From contig NZ_RKQF01000001.1 in assembly GCF_003814875.1 (NCBI RefSeq), positions 3,472,001 through 3,536,000 on the forward strand: 64,000 nt of DNA. The letters are read 5' to 3'. This DNA comes from Streptomyces sp. Ag109_O5-1. Lineage in GTDB: Bacteria; Actinomycetota; Actinomycetes; Streptomycetales; Streptomycetaceae. Positions 34,441-42,459 of this stretch are shown here, piece after piece. The position numbers were made by a program, and so were the translations under genes. The stretch's first letter is position 1, and every line of letters begins with the position of its first letter. The notes beneath the pieces were generated by a model. That model had not been told where the DNA came from. It ran no database searches and saw only the letters and a program-made list of their open reading frames with translations.

Positions 34441-35685
34441 ATGTCCAGCCCCCTGTTCTCGCCCCTGCACCTGCGGTCCGGGGCGGTGCTGCGCAACCGG
34501 ATCGCGAAGGCGGCCATGGAGGAGGGGATGGCCGGTGCCGGGCAGCTCCCGGACGACCGGCTGCTCTCGCTCTACCGGCGCTGGGGCGCCGGCGGCGCCG
34601 GGCTGCTGATCACCGGCAATGTCATGGTGCACGCCGAGGCGCTGACCGGCCCGGGCGGTGTCGTGCTCGACGAGTCGACACCGCTGGAGCCGTTCGCCGA
34701 GTGGGCGAGGGCCGGCCGGGCCGGGGGCGCGGCCATGTGGATGCAGATCAACCACCCCGGCCGCCAGATCCAGGCCGGCATGCCCGGGGTCGTCTGGGGA
34801 CCGTCGGACGTGCGCGTCGACCTGGGCAGGCACAGCAAGCGGTTCGGCCGGCCGACCGCCATGACGCCGGAGCAGATCGAGGCCACGGTGCGGCGGTTCG
34901 CGGTCACCGCGCGGCGCGCCGCACAAGCCGGTTTCGACGGGGTGCAGATCCACGCGGCGCACGGTTATCTGCTGTCCCAGTTCCTGTCCCCGCTGGTCAA
35001 TCGGCGCACCGACCGGTGGGGCGGCCCGCTGGAGAACCGGGCACGGCTGCTCCTGGACGTCGTACGCGCGGTACGGGCCGTGGTGCCGCCGCAGTTCGCG
35101 GTCGCGGTGAAGCTGAACTCCGCGGACTTCCAGCGCGGCGGCTTCGAGGTCGAGGACGCCCGCCGGGTGATCGCGCTGCTCGAACCGCTCGGCGTCGACC
35201 TGGTGGAACTGTCCGGCGGCAGTTACGAGAGCCCCGCCATGTCGGGCCGCCCGGCCGACGCCCGCACCCGGGCCCGCGAGGCCTACTTCCTGGACCTGGC
35301 GAAGGACCTGGCTGCCACCAGCCCGCTCCCGCTCATGCTCACGGGCGGCATCACACGGCGGGACTCCGCCGAGCAGGTCCTGGCCGACGGCGTCGATCTG
35401 ATCGGCGTCGGCACCGCGCTCGCGGTGACCCCGGACCTGCCCGCCCGCTGGCGGCAGGGCCGCGAGGCGGACGGGCAGCTGCCCCCGGTGACCTGGCCGG
35501 ACAAGACCCTCGCCGCGGCGGCGGGCATGGCCCTGGTCCGCCATCAGCTGCGCCGCATGGCCCGCGGCGCCAAGCCGAGGGTCACCACCCGCCCGGCCTG
35601 TGCCCTCGCCTCCGAACAACTGCGGGCGCGCCGCCAGCTGCGCCGCTACCGCTCCTGGCTGCCGAAGGCGACCTCACACCACTAG
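34441..35685 (+). CDS. NADH:flavin oxidoreductase, Old Yellow Enzyme family
   Basis: 414 residues, FMN TIM barrel. Family marks are LRNRIAKAAMEEGMA (start of barrel), WMQINHPGRQIQAG, GFDGVQIHAAHGYLLSQFLSP and NRRTDRWGG. No C-terminal FAD/NAD domain, so it is the short OYE form acting on alpha,beta-unsaturated carbonyls or nitro compounds. ATG at 34441 preceded by GAGGAGA. Divergent TetR gene upstream. The 3' end runs to the joint with a scrambled region. Confidence 0.87.
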   Translation: MSSPLFSPLHLRSGAVLRNRIAKAAMEEGMAGAGQLPDDRLLSLYRRWGAGGAGLLITGNVMVHAEALTGPGGVVLDESTPLEPFAEWARAGRAGGAAMWMQINHPGRQIQAGMPGVVWGPSDVRVDLGRHSKRFGRPTAMTPEQIEATVRRFAVTARRAAQAGFDGVQIHAAHGYLLSQFLSPLVNRRTDRWGGPLENRARLLLDVVRAVRAVVPPQFAVAVKLNSADFQRGGFEVEDARRVIALLEPLGVDLVELSGGSYESPAMSGRPADARTRAREAYFLDLAKDLAATSPLPLMLTGGITRRDSAEQVLADGVDLIGVGTALAVTPDLPARWRQGREADGQLPPVTWPDKTLAAAAGMALVRHQLRRMARGAKPRVTTRPACALASEQLRARRQLRRYRSWLPKATSHH

Positions 35686-36658
35686 GCCTCGCACCACCAG
35701 GCCTCACCCCAGGCCCTGGCACCTCCAGGCCACACACCACCAGCGCGCACACCACCGACGGAACGGCCGCCTTGGCGACCGCCTCGCCCAGTACGCCCGA
35801 CTCCAGGACCGGCAGCGCGGCCAGGGTGCCGCTGTGCTGGCCGGCGACGAGGAGGTGGCCCGGGGCCCGGGTCAGGCCGCGCGGCCAGGTTGCGCCGGCC
35901 GGGGTCTCGCCGAGGGGCACCAGGGTGGTGCCGTCGACGCGGAAGGCCGCCACCGTGTCGGCGCCCCGGTTGGTGACCCAGACGAACCGGTCCGAGGCGA
36001 CGATCCCGCCGGGCTGGTTGGGCACATCGGCCACGGCCGTCGCGGGCACGCGGGACAGCTCGACGAGGGTGCCGGTCTCCGCCTCGTACCGGTGGCAGGT
36101 CACCGTCGAGGACAGCTCGTCGGCGCTGTACACCAGGTCGCCGGCGGGTGCGAAGGCGAGATGGCGGGGTCCGGAACCGGGGCGCAGCTGGTTCACCGCC
36201 GTGCGTTCCAGCGTGCCGTTCACCGGGTCCAGACGGTAGGTGAACACCGCGTCGGCGCCCAGGTCGGTGGCGAGCACGAACCGGCCCGCCGGGGCGACCA
36301 GGACCTGATGGGCGTGGCTGCCCTCCTGCCGTCCGGCGACCGGTCCCGAGCCCTTGTGCTCGACGACGTCGGTGAGGTCCGTGATCCGGCCGGCCGCGCC
36401 GAGCCGGTGCACGGCGACCATGCCGGGGAGGGTGTCGGTGCTGTAGTTGGCGGTCAGCAGCCACCCGCCGTCCGGGTGGACGGTGAGGTGGCAGGGGTTG
36501 GCGCCGCCGCTGGTGACGGGCGCGCCCAGCGGGGCCGGCCCCTCGGCCGACCCTTCGGCCGCGAAGGCCGAGACGGCCCCCTCGGTGGACTCGTGAGTGG
36601 TGTAGACGACGGGCAGGGTCGGGTGGGCGGCCAGGAAGGAGGCGCCGCTCGCGGGCAC
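35582..36658 (-). pseudogene. Lactonase (7-bladed propeller), truncated at both ends
   Basis: The frame encodes the 6-phosphogluconolactonase/lactonase YbhE fold: SFLAAHPTLPVVYTTHE, HLTVHPDGGWLLTANYSTDT, SHAHQVLVAPAGRFVLATDL, GPRHLAFAPAGDLVYSADEL. About 45 N-terminal residues are missing: the frame upstream of residue 4 belongs to a sugar kinase. The C-terminus drifts after VPSVVCALVV into Pro/Gly-rich sequence that overlaps the end of the OYE gene, so the natural stop is also lost. Confidence 0.65.
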
Positions 36659-36745
36659 CGCGAGCCGGGCCTCGTGCGGTCCCGCGAAGACCAGGTCGCT
36701 GTCGCGCAGCAGCGGCAGTACGGCCCGCCGGGCCTCCTCTTCGCT
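36656..36745 (-). pseudogene. PfkB-type sugar (KDG) kinase fragment
   Basis: Thirty codons only: SEEEARRAVLPLLRDSDLVF then AGPHEARLAV, in frame with the lactonase remnant. The string resembles the DLVLAGxxEA segment of 2-keto-3-deoxygluconate kinases. A TAG lies immediately before it and the SDR remnant on the other strand starts within a few bases, so it is bounded by two joints. Confidence 0.5.
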
Positions 36746-36750
36746 CTACA

Positions 36751-37155
36751 GACTCGGTCTTCTACGGCACGAGGGCCTCGGTGCCGCTTCTGGATGCCGC
36801 CCGGGGCGCCATCGTCATCACGTCGTCCGTGCACGCGGTCCTCGGCTTCGCCGGCTTCCCGGCCTACGCCGCCGCCAAGGGCGGAGTCACGGCTCTCGTA
36901 CGGCAGCTGGCGGTCGAGTACGGCGGCCGGATCCGCGTCAACGCGGTGGCCCCCGGGGCGGTGGACACCGGCCTGTGGGTGGACGCGCCGGCCGAGTACC
37001 GCGCCCAGACCGCCGCCCGCACCCCGGTGGGCCGCATCGGCGAACCCGAGGACATCGCCGCCGCCATCGCCTTCCTCGGCTCCGAGGACGCCGCGTTCAT
37101 CACCGGCCAGACCCTGGTCGTGGACGGCGGCCGCAGCATCAGCGCGCACGAATAA
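36751..37155 (+). pseudogene. SDR dehydrogenase, C-terminal two thirds
   Basis: Frame starts within the usual helix-4 region (DSVFYGTRASVPLLDAARGA) and continues with catalytic IVITSS, YAAAKGGV and the ending FITGQTLVVDGG. The cofactor-binding N-terminal 90 residues are absent. A GTG at 36781 is open but gives a protein without a Rossmann motif. The TAA at 37153 lies in a small tandem duplication (GCACGARTAACGGCCGCAG twice, 37147-37184). Confidence 0.7.
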
Positions 37156-37255
37156 CGGCCGCAGGCACGAGTAACGGCCGCAGGCCTTCTCTCGGAACCC
37201 CTTCTCATGTCACCGCCCCGGGCCGTCGTGCCCGCGGACCCGGAGGTCCCGCACC

Positions 37256-37501
37256 ATGAAAATCACCGGATACGAGCTGTTCTTCGTCGAGCCGCGCTGG
37301 CTGTTCCTGCGTGTCGACACCGACGAGGGCATATCCGGCTGGGGAGAACCCATCCTCGAGGGCAAGGCGCACACGACGGCGAAGGCCGTGGAGGAGATGT
37401 TCGACCACCTCCTGGGCCAGGACCCGGCGCGTATCGAGCAGCACTGGCAGATGCTCGCCAAGGGTGCTGGTCGGCTGGACCAAGGTGGCCACCGCCGGTG
37501 A
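37256..37501 (+). pseudogene. Galactonate-dehydratase-like gene, N-terminal fragment
   Basis: From ATG 37256 (GGAGG at 37241) the first 70 codons match enolase-superfamily galactonate/gluconate dehydratases: MKITGYELFFVEPRWLFLRV, DEGISGWGEP, FDHLLGQDPARIEQHW. At about 37463 the homology ends and the frame stops ten codons later. The barrel with all catalytic residues is missing. Confidence 0.75.
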
Positions 37502-37694
37502 GGAGGTCGCGGTGGGAGTGAAGAGCTTCGGCGGTACGGAGACGTATCTGCGGGGCTCGACCACGTCCTACACCCAGCAGCCCATCTTCTTCACCACGGG
37601 CGTCTCCACCACCTCCGCCGGTGTCTACTGCTACAAGAACTCCGGTTCGGCGGCCGGTTACTGCGACGACTACTCGCTGATCAAGCTGTCGTAA
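37464..37694 (+). pseudogene. Secreted glycosidase / carbohydrate-binding module, C-terminal fragment
   Basis: In a different frame from the preceding fragment: VLVGWTKVATAGEEVAVGVK, YLRGSTTSYTQQPIFFTTGV, TTSAGVYCYKNSGSAAGYCDD. Two cysteines, many Thr/Ser/Tyr and a beta-rich pattern fit the end of an extracellular carbohydrate-binding module. There is no start or signal peptide. It begins at the joint near 37463. Confidence 0.6.
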
Positions 37695-37741
37695 CAGCGG
37701 CGGGCGCGGGCGGGCCGGAGCCATCCGGTCCGCCCGTTCCG

Positions 37742-38575
37742 TCATCTCCGGAAGAGTTCGTTCAGGTCCGTCTGCGAGATCTGGTCCTCGGCGTACGAGA
37801 ACGTGCCCCGCTCCGCCAACTCCCGTGCCGCGTCCAGCAACCGCGCGTACATCGCCCGCGCGATGCTGCCGCCCACCGTGACCCGGCGCACCCCCAGCTC
37901 GCGCAGCTCGGCCAGTGTCAGGGCGCTGCCCGTCAGGCCCATCACCACGTTCAGCGGCCCGTCGATCTCCTTCACCAGCGTGCCGATCGTCTCCGCGTCG
38001 GCCGCACCCGGTACGAACGCGCAGTCCGCGCCCGCCGCCAGATACGCGTCGGCCCGCCGGACGGCCTCGTCGAGCGGGCCGCCGGTCAGCAGCACGTCGG
38101 TGCGGCCGACCAGGACGAACGGCTCGCCGGCCGCGTCGACGACCTCGCGTGCGGCGCGCATGCGGTCGGCGGCGAGCTCGGGGTCGTACAGCGGCCGGGA
38201 GCGGTCGCCGGTGAAGTCCTCGATGTTGCCGCCCGCGGCTCCGGCGGCGAGGGCCATCGAGATCGTCTCGGCCACGGTCTCGGGGGACTCTCCGAATCCG
38301 TCCTCCAGGTCGGCGCTCACCGGAATCCGTACCCCGGCGGCGATCTCGCGGATCCGGCCGGTCATCGTCGCGCGGTCGACCCGGTCACCGCCGTAGTCAT
38401 GGTCCGGACGGCCCAGCGAGAAGGCGACGCCCGCGCTGGTGGTGGCCACGGCCGGGAAACCGGCCGACTCCAGGACTCGGGCGCTTCCCGCGTCCCAGGC
38501 GTTGGGGAGCAGGAAGCAGCCTTCCTGGTGCAGTCCGACGAAGCGTGCGGCCAGTTCACGGCGTTCGATGTCCAC
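37742..38575 (-). CDS. Isocitrate lyase/PEP mutase superfamily protein
   Basis: 277 residues from the GTG at 38575; two further in-frame starts lie upstream (GTG 38596, TTG 38605). TIM-barrel PEPM signature: GCFLLPNAWDAGSARVLE, VSADLEDGFG (metal Asp/Glu), GRTDVLLTGG and FVPGAADAETI. The catalytic KKCGH loop of true isocitrate lyase is absent, as in carboxy-PEP mutase-like and oxaloacetase-like members. Stands alone on the minus strand beside the meta-cleavage operon; its role there is unknown. Confidence 0.8.
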   Translation of the reverse strand: MDIERRELAARFVGLHQEGCFLLPNAWDAGSARVLESAGFPAVATTSAGVAFSLGRPDHDYGGDRVDRATMTGRIREIAAGVRIPVSADLEDGFGESPETVAETISMALAAGAAGGNIEDFTGDRSRPLYDPELAADRMRAAREVVDAAGEPFVLVGRTDVLLTGGPLDEAVRRADAYLAAGADCAFVPGAADAETIGTLVKEIDGPLNVVMGLTGSALTLAELRELGVRRVTVGGSIARAMYARLLDAARELAERGTFSYAEDQISQTDLNELFRR

Positions 38576-38612
38576 GCCGCCCAGTCTGTCAGCCACCGCT
38601 GACAACCACGCG

Positions 38613-39620
38613 TCACCGGCTCCCGGCGAGATCCAGGGCGATGTCCGTGATCATGTCCTCCTGCCCGCCGACCAGCTTGCGGCGGCCCACCTCGACCAGG
38701 ATCGCCCGGGTGTCCAGACCGTGCCTGCGGGCGGCGGCCTCGGCATGCCGCAGGAAGCTGGAGTACACGCCCGCATACCCGAGGGTGAGGGTCTCGCGGT
38801 CCACCCGCACCTCGCGGTCCTGCAGCGGTCGTACGACGTCGTCGGCGGCGTCCATCAGCGGGAACAGCTCGCAGCCGTGTTCCCAGCCCATCAGGTCGGC
38901 GACCGCGACGAAGGCCTCCAGCGGGCAGTTGCCGGCCCCGGCGCCCTGTCCGGCGAGGGAGGCGTCGACGCGGGTGACGCCGTTGTCGACGGCCACGACG
39001 GAGTTGGCCACGCCCAGGCCGAGGTTGTGGTGGGCGTGGATGCCCAGCTCGGTGGCCGGGTCCAGGACGTCTCGATACGCCCGGACGCGGTCACGGACAC
39101 CGTCCATCGTCAGCCGGCCGCCGGAGTCGGTGACGTACACGCAGTGCGCGCCGTAGGACTCCATCAGCTCGGCCTGGCGGGCCAGTTCGGCGGGTTCGGC
39201 GAGGTGGGACATCATCAGGAAGCCAGCCACATCCATGCCCAGTTCGCGGGCGGCGGCGATGTGCTGGGCGGAGATGTCGGCCTCGGTGCAATGGGTGGCG
39301 ATCCGGACCGAGCGGATGCCCAGGGAGTGGGCCTGCTTCAGGTCGTGGACCGTGCCGATGCCGGGCAGGAGGAGGGTGGTGGGGACGGCCCGGCGCACGG
39401 CGCCGACGACCGCCTCGATCCACTCCCAGTCGGTGTGCGCGCCGACTCCGTAGGTGACGCTGGAGCCGGAGAGGCCGTCGCCGTGGGCCACTTCGATCGC
39501 GCGGACCCCTGCCGTGTCGAGGGCGGCGGCGATGGTGCGGGCCTGGTCGACGGTGTAGCGGTGGCGGACGGCGTGCATGCCGTCCCGGAGGGTCACGTCC
39601 TGGACGTACAGACGGGTCAT
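38613..39620 (-). CDS. mhpE: 4-hydroxy-2-oxovalerate aldolase
   Basis: 335 residues. Cleaves 4-hydroxy-2-oxovalerate to pyruvate and acetaldehyde, working as a channelled complex with the acylating dehydrogenase encoded just upstream. HMGL-like barrel: VTLRDGMHAVRHRYT (metal Asp, catalytic His), HCTEADIS, YVTDSGGRL, GIHAHHNLGLG with the metal His pair. C-terminal communication domain to GGQEDMITDIALDLA. ATG at 39620 overlaps the preceding stop (ATGA), so translation is coupled. Confidence 0.94.
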   Translation of the reverse strand: MTRLYVQDVTLRDGMHAVRHRYTVDQARTIAAALDTAGVRAIEVAHGDGLSGSSVTYGVGAHTDWEWIEAVVGAVRRAVPTTLLLPGIGTVHDLKQAHSLGIRSVRIATHCTEADISAQHIAAARELGMDVAGFLMMSHLAEPAELARQAELMESYGAHCVYVTDSGGRLTMDGVRDRVRAYRDVLDPATELGIHAHHNLGLGVANSVVAVDNGVTRVDASLAGQGAGAGNCPLEAFVAVADLMGWEHGCELFPLMDAADDVVRPLQDREVRVDRETLTLGYAGVYSSFLRHAEAAARRHGLDTRAILVEVGRRKLVGGQEDMITDIALDLAGSR

Positions 39621-40552
39621 CGGGACGCCACCTCCGGGGTGCGGTGTGCGGCCATGCGCTCCGCGGTGCGCAGCGCGGCCGAGGTCATGATGTCGAGGTT
39701 GCCCGCGTAGGCGGGCAGGTAGTGGGCGGCGCCCTCCACCTCGAGGAAGACGGACACCTTCACGGCGTCGCCGCCGGGGGCGAGCGTGCGCAGCGGGTCG
39801 TCGGCGGCCACCCGCTCGAACTGCACCTTCTGCTTGAGCCGGTAGCCGGGGACGTACGTCTGCACCCGGGCGACCATCTCCTCCACCGATTCCGTCACCG
39901 CCGCGTCGTCGCAGTCGCCGACCAGACAGTGCACGGTGTCCCGCATGATCAGCGGCGGTTCGGCGGGGTTGAGCACGATGATCGCCTTGCCGCGGGCGGC
40001 GCCGCCGACCTTCTCGATGGCGGCGGACGTGGTCTCGGTGAACTCGTCGATGTTGGCCCGGGTGCCGGGACCCGCGGAGCGCGACGAGATCGAGGCGACG
40101 ATCTCGCCGTAGTGGACGGGTGTCACGGCGTTCACCGCGGCCACGACGGGGATCGTGGCCTGGCCGCCGCAGGTGACCATGTTGACGTTCGGGGCGTCCA
40201 GCTGGGCGTCGCCGTTGACGGGCGGGACGACGTACGGGCCGAGCGCGGCCGGGGTGAGGTCGACGACCGTACGGCCCAGGGCGCACAGCACCTCGTCATG
40301 GCGGCGGTGGGCGCCGGCCGAGGTGGCGTCGAAGACGACCGAGACGTCCTCGAAGGCGTCCATCGCGACCAGTCCGTCCACGCCCTCGTGGGTCGTGGCC
40401 ACCTTCAGGCGGCGGGCGCGGGCCAGGCCGTCCGAGCCCGGGTCGATGCCGGCCATCGCGGCGATCTCCAGGGACTCGGAGAGCCGCAGGATCTTGATCA
40501 TCAGGTCGGTGCCGATGTTGCCGGACCCGATGACGGCGACCTTCGTGGTCAT
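39617..40552 (-). CDS. mhpF: Acetaldehyde dehydrogenase (acylating)
   Basis: 311 residues. Converts acetaldehyde, NAD and CoA to acetyl-CoA. N-terminal AVIGSGNIGTDLM; catalytic Cys in NMVTCGGQATIP near residue 128; SISSRSAGPGTRANIDEFT binds CoA. Middle gene of a three-gene operon with 4-bp overlaps on both sides. Confidence 0.94.
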   Translation of the reverse strand: MTTKVAVIGSGNIGTDLMIKILRLSESLEIAAMAGIDPGSDGLARARRLKVATTHEGVDGLVAMDAFEDVSVVFDATSAGAHRRHDEVLCALGRTVVDLTPAALGPYVVPPVNGDAQLDAPNVNMVTCGGQATIPVVAAVNAVTPVHYGEIVASISSRSAGPGTRANIDEFTETTSAAIEKVGGAARGKAIIVLNPAEPPLIMRDTVHCLVGDCDDAAVTESVEEMVARVQTYVPGYRLKQKVQFERVAADDPLRTLAPGGDAVKVSVFLEVEGAAHYLPAYAGNLDIMTSAALRTAERMAAHRTPEVASR

Positions 40553-41346
40553 GCTGCTCCCTCGGTGGCGAAGGCGACCCCGACCGTCCCGAGGCCCTCG
40601 ATGTGCGCGGTGAACTCGTCGCCCTCGGTGGCGACGGCCATCGGGCCGAGCGCGCCGGTCAGGACGATGTCGCCGGCCCGCAGCGGGTCGCCGAGCCCGG
40701 CCAGGGTGGCGGCGAGCCAGCGGGCGGCGGTGAGCGGGCTGCCCAGGCAGTCGGCGCCGGTGCCCCGGGAGACGGTCTCGCCGTTCTTGGCCAGGGTCAT
40801 CCGCACGCCCCGCAGGTCGACGCGGTCCAGCGGGACCGGCGTACCGCCGAGGACGAACAGGCCGCAGGAGGCGTTGTCGGCGACGGTGTCGACGATGGTG
40901 ATGTCCCAGTCGGCGATCCGGCTGTCCACGATCTCCAGCGCGGGCAGCGCGAAGGCGGTGGCCCGCAGCAGGTCGGCGACGGTGGGGTCGCGGTGCGGCA
41001 GATCGGCGTCCAGCACCAGGGCGACCTCGGCCTCGACCTTGGGCTGCAGCAGCCGCCCGGCCGCGATCGGCTCGCCCTCGCCGACCGCCATGTCCGCGAA
41101 CAGCGCCCCGAAGTCGGGCTGGCCGACCCCGAGCTGGCGCTGCACGGCGGGCGAGGTCAGCCCGATCTTGCGGCCCACGAGCCGGCGGCCGGCGGCCACG
41201 CCCCGCTCGACGTGCAGTCGCTGCACCGCGTAGGCGGTCTCGATGTCGCCCCCGGGAAGGAGGGCGCGGACCGGGGCACAGGGGGTGCCGGTGCGGGTGG
41301 CTTCGGCCAGGACGTCGGCCACCTTGGTCACGAGGTCGGTGTTCAT
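40549..41346 (-). CDS. mhpD: 2-keto-4-pentenoate hydratase
   Basis: 265 residues. Hydrates 2-oxopent-4-enoate to 4-hydroxy-2-oxovalerate. FAH-like fold with GRKIGLTSPAVQRQLG, PKVEAEVALVL (metal Glu pair) and EIVDSRIADWDITIVDTVAD. First gene of the operon; ATG at 41346, 47 bases from the divergent IclR gene. Catechol-type dioxygenase and semialdehyde hydrolase genes that would feed it are not in the window. Confidence 0.92.
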   Translation of the reverse strand: MNTDLVTKVADVLAEATRTGTPCAPVRALLPGGDIETAYAVQRLHVERGVAAGRRLVGRKIGLTSPAVQRQLGVGQPDFGALFADMAVGEGEPIAAGRLLQPKVEAEVALVLDADLPHRDPTVADLLRATAFALPALEIVDSRIADWDITIVDTVADNASCGLFVLGGTPVPLDRVDLRGVRMTLAKNGETVSRGTGADCLGSPLTAARWLAATLAGLGDPLRAGDIVLTGALGPMAVATEGDEFTAHIEGLGTVGVAFATEGAA

Positions 41347-41393
41347 GCCGACAGGTATAGGCGCGTACTTCGGAGTGCGGCAAAATATGTTCC
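41347..41393. promoter_or_regulatory. IclR / mhpD divergent control region
   Basis: Only 47 bases separate the two start codons, so promoters overlap the coding ends. The stretch TTCGGAGTGCGG followed by an A/T-rich CAAAATATGTT is the only non-GC-rich part and may carry the IclR site, but I see no good palindrome. Confidence 0.4.
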
Positions 41394-42161
41394 ATGACAC
41401 GGAACAGCTCCCAGGGCAATATGCTCGACAAGGCGGTGTCCGTACTGGACTGCTTTCGCCCGAACGGCGGCGCGTTCCGCCTGACGGAACTCGCTGCACG
41501 GACGAAGCTGCCGAAGACGACCGTGTTCCGGCTCTGCGCCGACCTGGTCCGCCTGGGCCTGCTGGAGCGGGACGCGGAGACCTACCGGCTGGGCGGGGCA
41601 TTGTTCGAACTGGGGTCGCTGGTGCCGCGCCGGCAGGATCTGCGGGAGGCCGCGCTGCCGTTCCTCCAGGACCTCTTCGAGGCCACCCACGAGACCGTGC
41701 ACCTGGGGGTGCGCGAGGGCCACGAGGTGGTCTACGTCGAGCGCATCCACGGCCACGACGTGCTCCGGCTGCCCTCGCGGATCGGCGGCCGGCTCCCGCT
41801 GACCTGCACCGGGGTCGGCAAGGCCCTGCTGGCGTTCTCTGGCGCCGAACTGCTCGAGGAGGTGCTGGCCGAGCCGCTCCCCCGCCTCACCCCGCACTCG
41901 ATCACGGATCCGGCCCGGCTGCGCACAGCCGTCGAACAGGCCCAGGTCGCGGGCCTGGCCTACGATGAGGAAGAGGCCGCGCAGGGCGTCAGCTGCATCG
42001 CGGCGCCGGTCTTCGACGGGCCCACGGCGGTCGCGGCCCTCTCGGTCGCGGTACCGTGCGGCCGGTTCCGCCCGGCCCAGCTGGCCCCTGCCGTACGGAC
42101 GGCGGCGCTGGGGCTGTCGCGGGCGCTGCGCGGGGTCAGGCGTCCAGCGGGATCGGCGTGA
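41394..42161 (+). CDS. IclR-family transcriptional regulator
   Basis: 255 residues. N-terminal winged helix (LDKAVSVLDCFRPNGGAFRL, LPKTTVFRLCADLVRLGLLE), then the GAF-like IclR effector domain with RIGGRLPLTCTGVGKALLAF and the ending VAVPCGRFRP. Divergent from mhpDFE, so probably its regulator, sensing an aromatic acid or ring-cleavage product. Confidence 0.9.
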   Translation: MTRNSSQGNMLDKAVSVLDCFRPNGGAFRLTELAARTKLPKTTVFRLCADLVRLGLLERDAETYRLGGALFELGSLVPRRQDLREAALPFLQDLFEATHETVHLGVREGHEVVYVERIHGHDVLRLPSRIGGRLPLTCTGVGKALLAFSGAELLEEVLAEPLPRLTPHSITDPARLRTAVEQAQVAGLAYDEEEAAQGVSCIAAPVFDGPTAVAALSVAVPCGRFRPAQLAPAVRTAALGLSRALRGVRRPAGSA

Positions 42162-42375
42162 ACCGGGGAGGGCCCGAGCGCGGGCTGGTGGCCACGCTGA
42201 CTTCGGTGGCCCGGGGGATCGAGACCGAGCTCGGGGGATCGAGGCGGAGCCCGGGGTTTCATGACGCATGACGGCGTACTGGCGTGCTGGCGTACTGTCA
42301 TGCGCGTCCAGCCATCGGCCCCGACGCCGCGGCGACGAACGTCGACGGCGGACGATGACGGTGGACGACGGCCCG

Positions 42376-42431
42376 CTGACGACTGACGACTGACGACTGA
42401 CGACTGACGACTGACGACTGACGACTGACGA
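42376..42431. repeat. Perfect 7-bp tandem repeat, eight copies
   Basis: CTGACGA is repeated eight times without an error over 56 bases, 29 bases upstream of the next gene's start and just before its AGGAGG. More distant GACGG/GACGATG variants precede it. It is within a 298-bp intergenic stretch that otherwise holds nothing I recognise. Such short repeats change copy number by slippage. Confidence 0.9.
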
Positions 42432-42459
42432 CGATGGACTCCCCAGGAGGAACCGGCCC

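Noticed and set aside
42376..42431. CRISPR-like array
   Set aside because: Units are 7 bp and contiguous with no spacers.
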